The position numbers were made by a program, and so were the translations under genes. Below are positions 27,041 through 35,674 of a stretch of DNA of 64,000 nucleotides, in pieces. Location of the stretch: the NCBI RefSeq assembly GCF_013391405.1, contig NZ_JACBFD010000013.1, positions 19,073-83,072 of the forward strand. Reading direction: 5' to 3'. The DNA is from Staphylococcus sp. GSSP0090 (GTDB taxonomy: Bacteria; Bacillota; Bacilli; Staphylococcales; Staphylococcaceae). A model generated the notes under the pieces. That model saw only the letters and a list, made by a program, of their open reading frames with translations, did not search any database and was not told where the DNA came from. Every line of letters starts with the position of its first letter. The first letter of the stretch is position 1.

Positions 27041-27290
27041 GTTCATCCCCTTACTTACATTTATTACATTGCTTATTATGTTAGCACAGATTATTCTACA
27101 ATCACTTAAATAGAACACAACTTAAAACAAATGTAATCTTTGTTACATGAATATTACGGAAGCACAACTTATTTAATACAACCGTCATATTATTACCCAC
27201 CTTATACGATTCGTTTTTACCTTATACAATCCTTAATAAAATGATTCATTTCCTAAAACAGTGGTTTACGATGTTCCCATTACACATAAA
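27041..27290. other. Intergenic region, no gene seen
   Basis: Promoter region of the 246-aa protein up to the norA terminator. AT-rich, nothing specific recognised. Confidence 0.5.
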
Positions 27291-27336
27291 AAACCCTTCA
27301 CCGTTTCTACTTTTTAGTGTTAACGGTGAAGGGTTA
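27291..27336 (-). terminator. norA terminator
   Basis: Stem AACCCTTCACCGTT / AACGGTGAAGGGTT with a 16-base loop. The leftward strand continues TTTTTTATG. Confidence 0.85.
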
Positions 27337-27367
27337 TACGCATATTCAACTTGATATGATTTAAAAT

Positions 27368-28537
27368 TTAAACATTACTGTAACGTGATCTAATCATTTT
27401 TTCTATAAATATAACGAATATCCCTAATACCATAACGAGTACTGACATATATAATGGAAATTCAAAATTGATATCATATAATGTACCTGCTACAAGCGGT
27501 CCAATAAAGTTCCCCATACTTGTAAACGTAGAGTTTAGTCCACCAGCAAAACCTTGTCGATTTCCAGCAATATTAGAAAAATAGTTTGTTATGGCTGGTC
27601 GAATCATATCGAAACCGATAAACACGATGAAACTAATAACCATAATTGACCAGTAGCTGTGCACAAATGTCAGCGCAAGTAAGATGATGGCAGAATAAAG
27701 TAAAGCATAAGTGATAAACGTTAATTCTTTGAAATACTTCATGAATTTATCAAAGAAGAACACTTGGAATACCGCACCTGCAATCCCACCACCAGTAATC
27801 GCGAATGAAATATCTAATGGTGAATAGTGTGCTTTATCTGCTGTGTATAATGGGAATAACGTTTCAAAAGCAGATAAGCCAAACGCAAGTACTAGCGTCA
27901 AGATAATTGGCGTAAGGAATACTTTCCAATTAATTTTTGATAGTAGCTCTGGTTGATATTTGGTAAAACCATCTTGCGTCGTATTCTTCGGATTCTTGAT
28001 TAATGTAATAGATAAAATTAATGCCACACATCCACTAAAACCAGCAACATAGAATGGTAATCTATGAGAAAATTCTGCTAAAAATCCACCCATACCTGGT
28101 CCTAAGATGAATCCTGAATTAATAATTGCTGACATATAGCCAAAATTTTTCGCTTTATCTCTACCTACAGAAATATCAGCAATCATACCCGTTACACCTG
28201 GCATAACCATACCAGCACTAAATCCTCCTAATATTCTAGATACGATTAAAAGTGAGAACGTATGACTTGCAGCGAATAAGAATTCTGAAATTGCAAAAAG
28301 ACCCAAACCGATACAAATGATCAATTTCTTCCCTAATTTATCTGCCAGCGTACCACCAAAAGGTGATATGATCATTTGCGCTAAAGCAAAGACAGCAACA
28401 AGTATACCTAAGTCACTACCTTTTAAGCCTAAGTCTTTTAAATAAACCGGTAAAACCGGAACGACTAAACCAATACCTAAAAAGACAAGAAAAATATTAA
28501 AATATAATATAATAAATTGCTTATTCACGTTTCTCAC
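27368..28537 (-). CDS. norA: Multidrug efflux MFS transporter NorA
   Basis: 389 aa, 12 membrane helices, DHA1 family proton antiporter exporting fluoroquinolones, dyes and quaternary ammonium compounds. Close to S. aureus NorA (388 aa) throughout: NKQFIILYFNIFLVFLGIGL at the start, GGTLADKLGKK loop 2-3, RILGGFSAGMVMPGVTGMIA motif C and GFILGPGMGGFLAEFSHRLP. In S. aureus it is controlled by MgrA, whose gene lies about 7 kb away in this window. No single strong promoter was identifiable by eye. Confidence 0.95.
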   Translation of the reverse strand: MRNVNKQFIILYFNIFLVFLGIGLVVPVLPVYLKDLGLKGSDLGILVAVFALAQMIISPFGGTLADKLGKKLIICIGLGLFAISEFLFAASHTFSLLIVSRILGGFSAGMVMPGVTGMIADISVGRDKAKNFGYMSAIINSGFILGPGMGGFLAEFSHRLPFYVAGFSGCVALILSITLIKNPKNTTQDGFTKYQPELLSKINWKVFLTPIILTLVLAFGLSAFETLFPLYTADKAHYSPLDISFAITGGGIAGAVFQVFFFDKFMKYFKELTFITYALLYSAIILLALTFVHSYWSIMVISFIVFIGFDMIRPAITNYFSNIAGNRQGFAGGLNSTFTSMGNFIGPLVAGTLYDINFEFPLYMSVLVMVLGIFVIFIEKMIRSRYSNV

Positions 28538-28725
28538 TCCATTCTTTTTTAATAATATAAATTGTTAACTCATCATAACATTGCTAAACCTTAATATTAC
28601 AACATTTTATAACACTTTTATCACAAATGACAATAAAAAAATATTCGTTATAAACACTATGATACAAACGTTTAAAAAGAACTTGTATAATAGTGGTGTA
28701 ATCTATTTTAGAATGGAGGCTTCAT

Positions 28726-29145
28726 ATGATTTATCAAGTAGACGGTAAGACGATTGTTTTAGTATTGGAACAAGGTGAAGATATTGTAGAAGCTGTTACA
28801 GATGTTGCCAGAGAACAGAATGGTAAGTTTGGTACAGTGAGTGGTATTGGTGCTTGTTCAAACGCCGAACTTAACTTTTATAATCTTGAAACACAAACGT
28901 ATGAGAAGAAATTCATCGATGAACCATTAGAATTAATTGGTTTAATGGGAAATATTTCTCATATCGATGAACAGCCTTTTGCACATTTACATGCAACATT
29001 TGGCACAAATCAATATGAAACATTGAGTGGTCATTTAACAAAAGCAGTTGTGTCCGCAACAGCCGAAATTGTCATTAATATGACTAACCTAGATATCAAT
29101 CGTAAACATAACGAAACAATTGGATTGAATCTATTAGATTTATAA
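28726..29145 (+). CDS. PPC (DUF296) domain protein
   Basis: 139 aa, a single plants-and-prokaryotes-conserved domain, usually trimeric. Marks: GKFGTVSGIGACSNAELNFY and FAHLHATFG, whose two His residues resemble the metal site of the family. Bacterial members are annotated as DNA-binding proteins, but their function is not firmly known. GGAGGC lies 6 bases before ATG, and a TATAAT (28686-28691) lies 35 bases upstream. Divergent from norA, sharing a 188-base intergenic region. Confidence 0.88.
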   Translation: MIYQVDGKTIVLVLEQGEDIVEAVTDVAREQNGKFGTVSGIGACSNAELNFYNLETQTYEKKFIDEPLELIGLMGNISHIDEQPFAHLHATFGTNQYETLSGHLTKAVVSATAEIVINMTNLDINRKHNETIGLNLLDL

Positions 29146-29238
29146 ATAAAATTCACTTACCTTTTTAAGGTATGTATTGACTACACAAACCAAATAAGAT
29201 CGTAGATATTTACTTTTACCACCAATATGTATCATTTG

Positions 29239-29268
29239 AGTCCGAGACAGATTTGCATGTCTCGGACT
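29239..29268 (+). terminator. Terminator after PPC-domain gene
   Basis: Perfect stem AGTCCGAGACA / TGTCTCGGACT with an 8-base loop, followed by TGCTTTC. Shares the CCGAGAC core with the ltaS terminator. Confidence 0.7.
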
Positions 29269-29272
29269 TGCT

Positions 29273-29710
29273 TTCATTTAGCAGTATATGTCTGAATTGA
29301 AAATGTAACACCTTCTTTCTTTAAAGAACCCTTTTTTCATTTCATGAAAACGAATCGTGCTTAAATATAAGTTAATCCTCATTTAAACTTGTTAAATAGT
29401 CATCCATTCCTTGATTGCAAAAGTAAGACTACGCCATCTCTATTAGAAAATTTAATTTCTTTCCCAATGCCATGTACATACAATGCGATATGGGCTCATA
29501 CAGTTGATGTTTATTCATTGCGATAGTGCTTTTCATTGAATTTTATGTTCAAAAAATGTATCATGTAGTCTTGTATTTCAACAATATGAACTCATACCTC
29601 CCATATGTTATGCATATTAAGGGAGAGACGGAATTTATTATTGTAATTGATAACACTAAAAATAATACATGCATCAACAACGACATACTAAAAGGAAAGT
29701 AGGTGTATTT
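29273..29710. other. Long intergenic region
   Basis: About 440 bases with no intact gene. On the leftward strand about 29398-29490 can be read as a peptide-like stretch in one frame, flanked by stops and frame changes (see findings). The promoter of the DUF1361 gene must lie near the right end. Confidence 0.4.
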
Positions 29711-30328
29711 ATGACGGCTCGATATATTGCTAGAACGTTATTCCTAATTTTAATCATGATTTCCATATTTTTTAACCATTATTATCCATTTATGACTTTA
29801 AATTTATTTCTAGCGTATGTGCCATTTGAACTATGCTTACTCTTGAATTTATTTAAACCTATTTATAAATACGAATGGCCACTTTTTATTATATTCGCGC
29901 TCATTTTTGTATTTATGGTTCCTAATACATTATATATGGTTACAGATTTAATCCATTTAAATCAATTTAGATTTAATTTTTACCAAGGTTTATTAATCAC
30001 TGAATGGGCCTACTTCGCATTTTTAGTTGCAGCCGTATTACTTGCTTTATATCTATTAATTTTAATGTTTTTAGAAATCGAGCAATTTACACGCCATATG
30101 TGGTTAAACCGACTGATTATCGTAGCCATGATGTTCCTTAATGGGCTCGGTATCTTTATTGGCCGCTTCTTGCGTTTACATTCCGTTTATCTTATTAATG
30201 AGCCACTCCGTATTTTCAATGAAGTAGCCGCAAGCTTAAAATTTGATACTTGGTGCTTCATTCTATTACTTGTTGCATTGCAAGTCATCATATATGCATT
30301 TGCGAAAGGAGTGCGTAGTGTAAAATGA
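29711..30328 (+). CDS. DUF1361 family membrane protein
   Basis: 205 aa with about six membrane helices. The DUF1361 mark PNTLYMVTDLIHL is at about residues 73-85, followed by YQGLLITEWAYFAFL and GIFIGRFLRLHSVYLI. Function unknown. The frame is open 14 codons upstream, but GTAGGTG lies 5 bases before the ATG at 29711 (MTARYIARTL). Its stop overlaps the next ATG by four bases, so it forms an operon with the 91-aa protein. Confidence 0.82.
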   Translation: MTARYIARTLFLILIMISIFFNHYYPFMTLNLFLAYVPFELCLLLNLFKPIYKYEWPLFIIFALIFVFMVPNTLYMVTDLIHLNQFRFNFYQGLLITEWAYFAFLVAAVLLALYLLILMFLEIEQFTRHMWLNRLIIVAMMFLNGLGIFIGRFLRLHSVYLINEPLRIFNEVAASLKFDTWCFILLLVALQVIIYAFAKGVRSVK

Positions 30329-30600
30329 CTTTCAACATTATAATTTTAATTATTTCACTTATTTTATTGCAACTCATCATTGGTCATTTATTACATGATG
30401 TCGGTTTCTCATATACACATAGCATTATCTTAATGTGCCTCCCATTAGGCATAGGTCTATTTTACCTTCAATTATTTTATTACGAACGTCGCTTCCCTAA
30501 ATGGAATGTACCAATCCATGTAAAAATCAGACTAAAATATATGTATATACTGACGTTTTTTGAATACGTTGCTTTATATATTTGTATCTTTAGAATGTAA
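30325..30600 (+). CDS. Small membrane protein, unknown function
   Basis: 91 aa with three hydrophobic helices, coupled to the DUF1361 gene through an ATGA overlap, with a GGAGTG site inside the upstream gene. No family recognised. The basic loop YYERRFPKWNVPIHVKIRLK lies between helices 2 and 3. It likely works with its upstream partner in the membrane. Confidence 0.75.
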   Translation: MTFNIIILIISLILLQLIIGHLLHDVGFSYTHSIILMCLPLGIGLFYLQLFYYERRFPKWNVPIHVKIRLKYMYILTFFEYVALYICIFRM

Positions 30601-30644
30601 TCTTTTTATTGTGTTACAAACCTAATACACCTCTAAGATCACAT

Positions 30645-30720
30645 GAGCGTAGGGACGAGCATTAATTTCTAAGATACCAGGAAATGAGTCTGGTATAAAA
30701 ATAGATGTCTGTCCCACGCC
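30645..30720. repeat. Large structured intergenic hairpin
   Basis: Outer arms GCGTAGGGAC...CAT and ATG..TGTCCCACGC enclose an inner perfect hairpin ATACCAG / CTGGTAT. It resembles the GGGAC...GTCCC intergenic hairpins common in staphylococci. It lies just upstream of another terminator. Confidence 0.5.
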
Positions 30721-30724
30721 CAAA

Positions 30725-30777
30725 AAAGCTCCCGCCGAAGTTGTCATTTTTCAATGTCTACTTTGACGGGAGCTTTC
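30725..30777. terminator. Long bidirectional terminator
   Basis: 17-base arms AAAGCTCCCGCCGAAGT / ACTTTGACGGGAGCTTT with one mismatch, A run on the left and T on the right. It separates the rightward DUF1361 pair from leftward mdh. Confidence 0.8.
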
Positions 30778-30904
30778 TATAATTACTTAGATACGTCATT
30801 TTATTCATCAAAATAAAAGACTGAATTGATGAGGTGACATACTATGTTAAAAACAATTTAACTTTCATCTAAAAATATTGGTTATAATATATCTAATCCA
30901 TTCA

Positions 30905-31843
30905 TCATTGCTTTTTCAAAGCTTGTTTCACTTCTTTAACAGCATCTGCAGAGATTCGCAATTGCGCCTCTTCATTGTCTGAAAGTGCTAACTCAACGAT
31001 ACTTTCAATACCTTTTTCACTTAAAATAGTCGGTACCCCTAAACAAATATCAGAGAAACCATATTCTCCTTCTAACAGCGCAATACTTGGTAGTAAACGG
31101 TGTTGGTCCTTAAGTATTGCTTCAATCATTTCAAAAACTGCCGATGCAGGGGCGTAATATGCTGAGCCATTTCCTAGCAAGGCAACAATTTCAGCGCCAC
31201 CTTTTCTTGTACGTTCTACAATTTGCTCTATTTGTGTTTGATCCAACAATTGATGTAATGGGACACCATTGACATTGGTTGAATTCACTAATGGAACCAT
31301 TGTATCACCGTGACCACCTAATACTAATCCTCTAATGTCCTTAATAGAAACATTTAAAGCTTCTGCAATAAATGATTGATATCTTGCAGTATCTAACACA
31401 CCAGATTGGCCAATTACGCGCTCTTTTGGAAATCCAGACGCTTTCAGCACTGAATAGGTCATCGCATCTACCGGATTGGTAAGCACGATAATTTTACAGT
31501 CAGGTGAATATTTCACAATTTCTTTGGTAACGTCGAACATCACTTTTTCATTAATTTGTACTAAGTCATCTCGACTCATACCAGGTTTACGAGGACTTCC
31601 TGCCGTTATCACAACAACATCTGAATTAGCCGTATCTGCATAATCCACAGAGCCTATTACGTTCGCATCAAAGCCGTATATGGGACTACTTTCCAATATA
31701 TCTAACGCCTTACCTTTCACTTGTCCTTCATTATCTGGTCTATCTATGAGTACAACATCAGCTAACTCGTGTTGTGCAACAATAAAGGCTAATGTGGCAC
31801 CGGTGTTACCAGCACCAATTATGGAAATTTTCTTTTTTGTCAT
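30905..31843 (-). CDS. mdh: Malate dehydrogenase (NAD-dependent, LDH-like type)
   Basis: 312 aa. Interconverts malate and oxaloacetate in the TCA cycle. Rossmann motif [10 protein letters not shown] at the N terminus; catalytic Asp/His in GVLDTARYQ and [11 protein letters not shown]. The substrate loop reads [15 protein letters not shown]: arginine at the discriminating position, where lactate dehydrogenases have glutamine, makes this a malate enzyme. It resembles Bacillus Mdh throughout. AAGGGGATG lies before ATG. S. aureus, to my memory, relies on the quinone enzyme Mqo, so this gene is a useful species marker. Confidence 0.9.
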   Translation of the reverse strand: MTKKKISIIGAGNTGATLAFIVAQHELADVVLIDRPDNEGQVKGKALDILESSPIYGFDANVIGSVDYADTANSDVVVITAGSPRKPGMSRDDLVQINEKVMFDVTKEIVKYSPDCKIIVLTNPVDAMTYSVLKASGFPKERVIGQSGVLDTARYQSFIAEALNVSIKDIRGLVLGGHGDTMVPLVNSTNVNGVPLHQLLDQTQIEQIVERTRKGGAEIVALLGNGSAYYAPASAVFEMIEAILKDQHRLLPSIALLEGEYGFSDICLGVPTILSEKGIESIVELALSDNEEAQLRISADAVKEVKQALKKQ

Positions 31844-31942
31844 AAAAACATCCCCTTAATCAAGCAATTTATAACTCAACCAAATTATAACATGTTGCCG
31901 CTTTCAACGATGATTGCAATTCGTAAACTTAGGTTATCATCT

Positions 31943-32554
31943 TTACTTATGATTACGTTGTCGTTTAAACCATTTCCATATGATAAAAATAACAATAATA
32001 ATCAGTACAACATATATAATGCGGGAATAGATATCCATATAGTATACAATCGCATGCCAATTACCGCCTACAGCTTGACCTAAATAGATTAAAACAATAT
32101 TCCATATTAAAGTACCTATCGTTGTAAATAATATAAATAGCGGTAAGTTCATTCTTGTTAAGCCAGCAGGAATAGAAATTAAACTTCTCAACAAGGGTAC
32201 AAAACGACAGAAGAAAATCGTCCAATAGCCATATTTATCAAACCACTGTATCGTCTTATCAATATCTTTCGTTTTTACCCGAAGGAATTTTCCATAGCGA
32301 TTAACGAATCGATATAAATTTCGTTCACCAATCCAAGCGCCTATACCGTATAAGACAATCGCACCGATAACCGAACCAAGTGTGGATGTAATGGTCACAC
32401 CCAAAAAGCTTAAATCTGATTTAGTAGTCATAAAGCCACCAAAAGTCAAAATAATTTCAGATGGTATAGGTGGAAAGACATTTTCTAAAAAAATTAAAAA
32501 AGCAATTCCCCAATAACCAAATTGTTCCATAAAGTGCGTAATCCACTGTTCCAT
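31943..32554 (-). CDS. DedA family membrane protein
   Basis: 203 aa VTT/SNARE-associated-fold protein with re-entrant loops. Family motifs: ENVFPPIPSEIILTFGGF near residue 24 and FFCRFVPLLRSLISIPAG near residue 115. Some DedA members (UptA) flip undecaprenyl phosphate back across the membrane, which would fit the envelope genes nearby, but others transport different lipids, so the substrate is open. GAGGAGG precedes ATG. Upstream gene 32607-32909 lies 52 bases away in the same direction. Confidence 0.88.
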   Translation of the reverse strand: MEQWITHFMEQFGYWGIAFLIFLENVFPPIPSEIILTFGGFMTTKSDLSFLGVTITSTLGSVIGAIVLYGIGAWIGERNLYRFVNRYGKFLRVKTKDIDKTIQWFDKYGYWTIFFCRFVPLLRSLISIPAGLTRMNLPLFILFTTIGTLIWNIVLIYLGQAVGGNWHAIVYYMDIYSRIIYVVLIIIVIFIIWKWFKRQRNHK

Positions 32555-32606
32555 GCATTACCTCCTCGTTATAATTGCGCTTGTTCTATAGGTGATTCAC
32601 TCATGA

Positions 32607-32909
32607 CTAGCTAAAAAAATGATTCGTTAAACCATATAAATAAAATGTAAGTCCAAACAATACGAGAGAAAGTATCGTTAATATTAACGCTAAAATCATT
32701 GTGCGTTTAAAATGATGAATAAAAGCAACAAATAAAATCGCAACATTATATAGGAAAAACAAACCGAATAAAGTCATCATGACTGTGATATCAGGGAAAA
32801 AGATATTCAATAATGCAATAACCAAAGCAAATCCTAAAAATGGATAATTAATAAAACGCCTTTGAAACATAAGTTCTCTTCTATGATGTTGTTCGTTCTG
32901 GGTATTCAT
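32607..32909 (-). CDS. Small membrane protein, unknown function
   Basis: 100 aa. Basic N-terminal 20 residues (HHRRELMFQRRF), then three to four hydrophobic helices. Not recognised. The ribosome site AAAGGAGTG is 6 bases before ATG. Lies between the aldo/keto reductase (24 bases) and dedA (52 bases), so probably part of a cobW-AKR-membrane protein-dedA transcript. Confidence 0.75.
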   Translation of the reverse strand: MNTQNEQHHRRELMFQRRFINYPFLGFALVIALLNIFFPDITVMMTLFGLFFLYNVAILFVAFIHHFKRTMILALILTILSLVLFGLTFYLYGLTNHFFS

Positions 32910-32933
32910 TTTTTACACTCCTTTAAAATTAAA

Positions 32934-33842
32934 CTAAGGGATATCATGGCCTAATGAAGCCGTATATATATCAAACCATTCTTGATCTGTTAACGTCACT
33001 TCTAGACCAGCGATTGCGTCATCAATCCGTTCTATCTTATGCGTGCCCAACACTGGCATGATTGCGGCAGGATGTTTAGCTAACCATGCCATGATAATCG
33101 CATTTGATGTCACGTTATATTTTTGTGCCAATGGTGATATGATCGCCATAATTCTTGCAGCCTTTTCATCAGTTAAATCAAAAAGTTTCCCACCTGCCAT
33201 AGGGCTCCATGACATTATTTTAACATCATCTTTATACATATGATTGATGATGCCATTGTCAATTGCATCTAACGTGTATGGCGATACTTCTAATTGATTG
33301 ATCGTAATGTGTAGCTTGTCACATACAAGACATTTACTTAACAAGTCGTATTGTGATTTATTGAAATTCGACACACCAAAAGATTTAACCTTACCTTCAC
33401 TTACTAAAACTTTTAACGCTTCCGTTACTTCATGAGGATCCATCAACGGTGATGGCCGATGTATAAGTAAACTGTCTAAATGATCAACATTTAATTGTTG
33501 TAATGAGCGGTCCACTGATTTTTGAATATGTGATTTACTATGATTATATCTGTGTCCACTGTCACTTTGTTCAGGACTTGATGGTAATACAATGCCACAT
33601 TTCGTTACAATTTCAATTTCATCACGTAATTGGGGAGATAATTTTAAAGCTTCACCAAAAATACCTTCGCATGTATATTTACCGTAAATATCGGCATGAT
33701 CCATGGTTGTAACACCACGTTCTACTAATTCATTTAAATAACGATTAAGTTGTTGCGGTGTCCACTGCCAATCTTGCGCTCTCCAAAAACCTTGTATTAC
33801 TTTTGAGAACGACACATACTGATTTATTTTTACTTTATCCAT
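32934..33842 (-). CDS. Aldo/keto reductase, YdhF-like
   Basis: 302 aa (beta/alpha)8 reductase. Tetrad: Asp and Tyr in TMDHADIYG, Lys in IVTKCGIV, His in LLIHRPSPLMDP; cofactor end MPVLGTHKIERI. The sequence begins with VSFSKVIQGFWRAQDW, a layout shared with E. coli YdhF rather than the first reductase in the window. Substrate unknown. AAAGGTG lies about 12 bases before ATG. Confidence 0.88.
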   Translation of the reverse strand: MDKVKINQYVSFSKVIQGFWRAQDWQWTPQQLNRYLNELVERGVTTMDHADIYGKYTCEGIFGEALKLSPQLRDEIEIVTKCGIVLPSSPEQSDSGHRYNHSKSHIQKSVDRSLQQLNVDHLDSLLIHRPSPLMDPHEVTEALKVLVSEGKVKSFGVSNFNKSQYDLLSKCLVCDKLHITINQLEVSPYTLDAIDNGIINHMYKDDVKIMSWSPMAGGKLFDLTDEKAARIMAIISPLAQKYNVTSNAIIMAWLAKHPAAIMPVLGTHKIERIDDAIAGLEVTLTDQEWFDIYTASLGHDIP

Positions 33843-33875
33843 TTAAAAACCAACACCTTTTATTTTATTAGATAA

Positions 33876-34802
33876 TTAAGTGAACTGTATCATGTCTAAT
33901 TTGTTGCGTATTTGATCTTCATCAATTTGTTCACCAATTATCACAACCGTTAACGGCATGTCATCATCAATGATTTGATAATCTGGGAGGCCAAATACAT
34001 ATTGAAATTCATATGTTTCATTAGGCATATCACGAAATTTAACATATCCCTTTAATCTTAGAACATTATCTGGGAGGCGTAAAATAAATTGATAAAATAA
34101 TTGTCGATCAATAGGCCCTGAAAAATGATACGCTACACTATTGATACCATGGTGGTGCGTATGATTCGCTTTAGTTGGTAACGATGTATCGGTAATTGTA
34201 TCAAAAGTATCCATGTTCATATCGGCATAAGTTGTATAAAATTTAGGCGCATCTGAATTAATTTTATCAATGTCTTTAAAGTCATCATACGCATCACTGT
34301 TTAATAAATCCATTTTATTGACCACAATTGCATGACTTACTTCTAATTGTTCTTCCATCAATTGTGTTGTACTATGAGTATATTGGGTTCTGGTCAAAAA
34401 TCTTGGTGCATCGACTAATCCTATAACCAGAGGTGGTTGCGTATTAGCGACAATTTCAGGATCTTGGCATGCCGCAATAATTTCTATCGGATGTGCAATA
34501 CCCGTCGCCTCAATTATAATGTGGTGCATTGCACTTTTGTTTAGAAAATGTTTTAATTGTTTTATTAAATCTTGTTGCAAGTCACAACAGACGCAACCAT
34601 TTAATATCGATGCGACTTCAACATCGTCGCTTAATGCAGTGCTATCTACATCTAAATTGTCGTATTCATTTACGATGATACTCGGGGTTTCATTTTTTCT
34701 TAATAAATATTTCACATAGTTACTAAGGAAAGTTGTTTTCCCACTACCTAAAAAACCTGTTACAATTGTAATAGGCGTCTTAGGTTGTTTAATATTTTTC
34801 AT
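33876..34802 (-). CDS. CobW/COG0523 family GTPase, probable zinc metallochaperone
   Basis: 308 aa. P-loop GFLGSGKTTFLSN near residue 16, the hallmark metal site CVCC in LNGCVCCDLQ near residue 70, VVNKMDLL, and a His-rich HTHHHG stretch at the start of the C-terminal CobW domain. COG0523 GTPases hand Zn2+ (or other metals) to client enzymes. I prefer the ATG at 34802 (MKNIKQPKTP) because GAGTG lies about 5 bases before it; an ATG four codons earlier is also possible. No Zur box was recognised. Confidence 0.88.
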   Translation of the reverse strand: MKNIKQPKTPITIVTGFLGSGKTTFLSNYVKYLLRKNETPSIIVNEYDNLDVDSTALSDDVEVASILNGCVCCDLQQDLIKQLKHFLNKSAMHHIIIEATGIAHPIEIIAACQDPEIVANTQPPLVIGLVDAPRFLTRTQYTHSTTQLMEEQLEVSHAIVVNKMDLLNSDAYDDFKDIDKINSDAPKFYTTYADMNMDTFDTITDTSLPTKANHTHHHGINSVAYHFSGPIDRQLFYQFILRLPDNVLRLKGYVKFRDMPNETYEFQYVFGLPDYQIIDDDMPLTVVIIGEQIDEDQIRNKLDMIQFT

Positions 34803-35028
34803 AAAATCACTCATTTCTTAAACACAAATGTTTGTGTAAAATTTAATTTAAATATATAATCTAACTTTTACTTGATAAAATATTAGATATCTTCTAAACT
34901 TTATACACACTTTATTTTAGCATGGCACAGTGCTAAAGTATGATTGAAGAAGTGTCAAACACAACGCAAGACGGATTCAGGTCCGATACAGAGAGAACAA
35001 AACGGATAGAATGTCTGGAGGAGAACAT

Positions 35029-35472
35029 ATGTCTGAACCACTTAATTTAAAGGAACAACTTTGCTTTAGTTTGTATAATGCTCAAAGACAAGTAAATCGC
35101 TACTACTCAAATAATGTCTTTAAGAAATACAAACTGACATACCCACAATTTTTAGTATTAACTATTTTATGGGCTGATTCACCTGTCAACGTAAAGAAAG
35201 TCGTAACAGAATTAGCACTAGATACAGGTACTGTATCTCCATTGCTTAAAAGAATGGAACAAGTTGATTTAATCAAACGTGAACGTTCTGAAGTCGATCA
35301 ACGTGAAGTGTTTATTCATTTAACTGACAAGAGTGAAGCAATTCGTCCAGAATTAGACACGGCTTGTCAAGATGTTGCTGTTGCATCATCATTAAGCCAA
35401 GATGAATCTCAAGAGTTAAATCGATTACTTTCAAAAGTAATTAATGCCTTTACAGAAGAAAAATCAAAATAA
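35029..35472 (+). CDS. mgrA: MarR-family global regulator MgrA
   Basis: 147 aa, exactly the S. aureus MgrA length and nearly identical in the winged helix ([46 protein letters not shown]). It controls efflux pumps including norA, autolysis and virulence genes. The redox-sensing C12 (KEQLCFS) is present. A second cysteine, C113 (LDTACQD), is not in S. aureus MgrA as I recall it. Start fixed by GGAGGAG 5 bases before the ATG at 35029. Its own terminator follows. Confidence 0.97.
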   Translation: MSEPLNLKEQLCFSLYNAQRQVNRYYSNNVFKKYKLTYPQFLVLTILWADSPVNVKKVVTELALDTGTVSPLLKRMEQVDLIKRERSEVDQREVFIHLTDKSEAIRPELDTACQDVAVASSLSQDESQELNRLLSKVINAFTEEKSK

Positions 35473-35540
35473 TTTTTCGCAATAAAAGTTTAGGTAATAG
35501 CTATTCAAAATTATTCCTTTAATATACTTGATTTATAAAG

Positions 35541-35574
35541 CGAGCTCAAACACTTATGTGTTTGAGCTCGTTTT
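35541..35574 (+). terminator. mgrA terminator
   Basis: Perfect 13-bp stem CGAGCTCAAACAC / GTGTTTGAGCTCG with a 4-base loop, then TTTT. Confidence 0.9.
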
Positions 35575-35674
35575 ATATATTGAACAATAGTAAATATGCA
35601 ACACTTCTAGTTGACAAGGTTAACATCAATGACCCAGTGTTGTGAGATTAAATGCTTTCGTCTCAACATTAATT

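Noticed and set aside
30905..31843. L-lactate dehydrogenase call
   Set aside because: The substrate loop has Arg (PRKPGMSR) where LDH has Gln (QKPGETR), and the sequence follows Bacillus Mdh.
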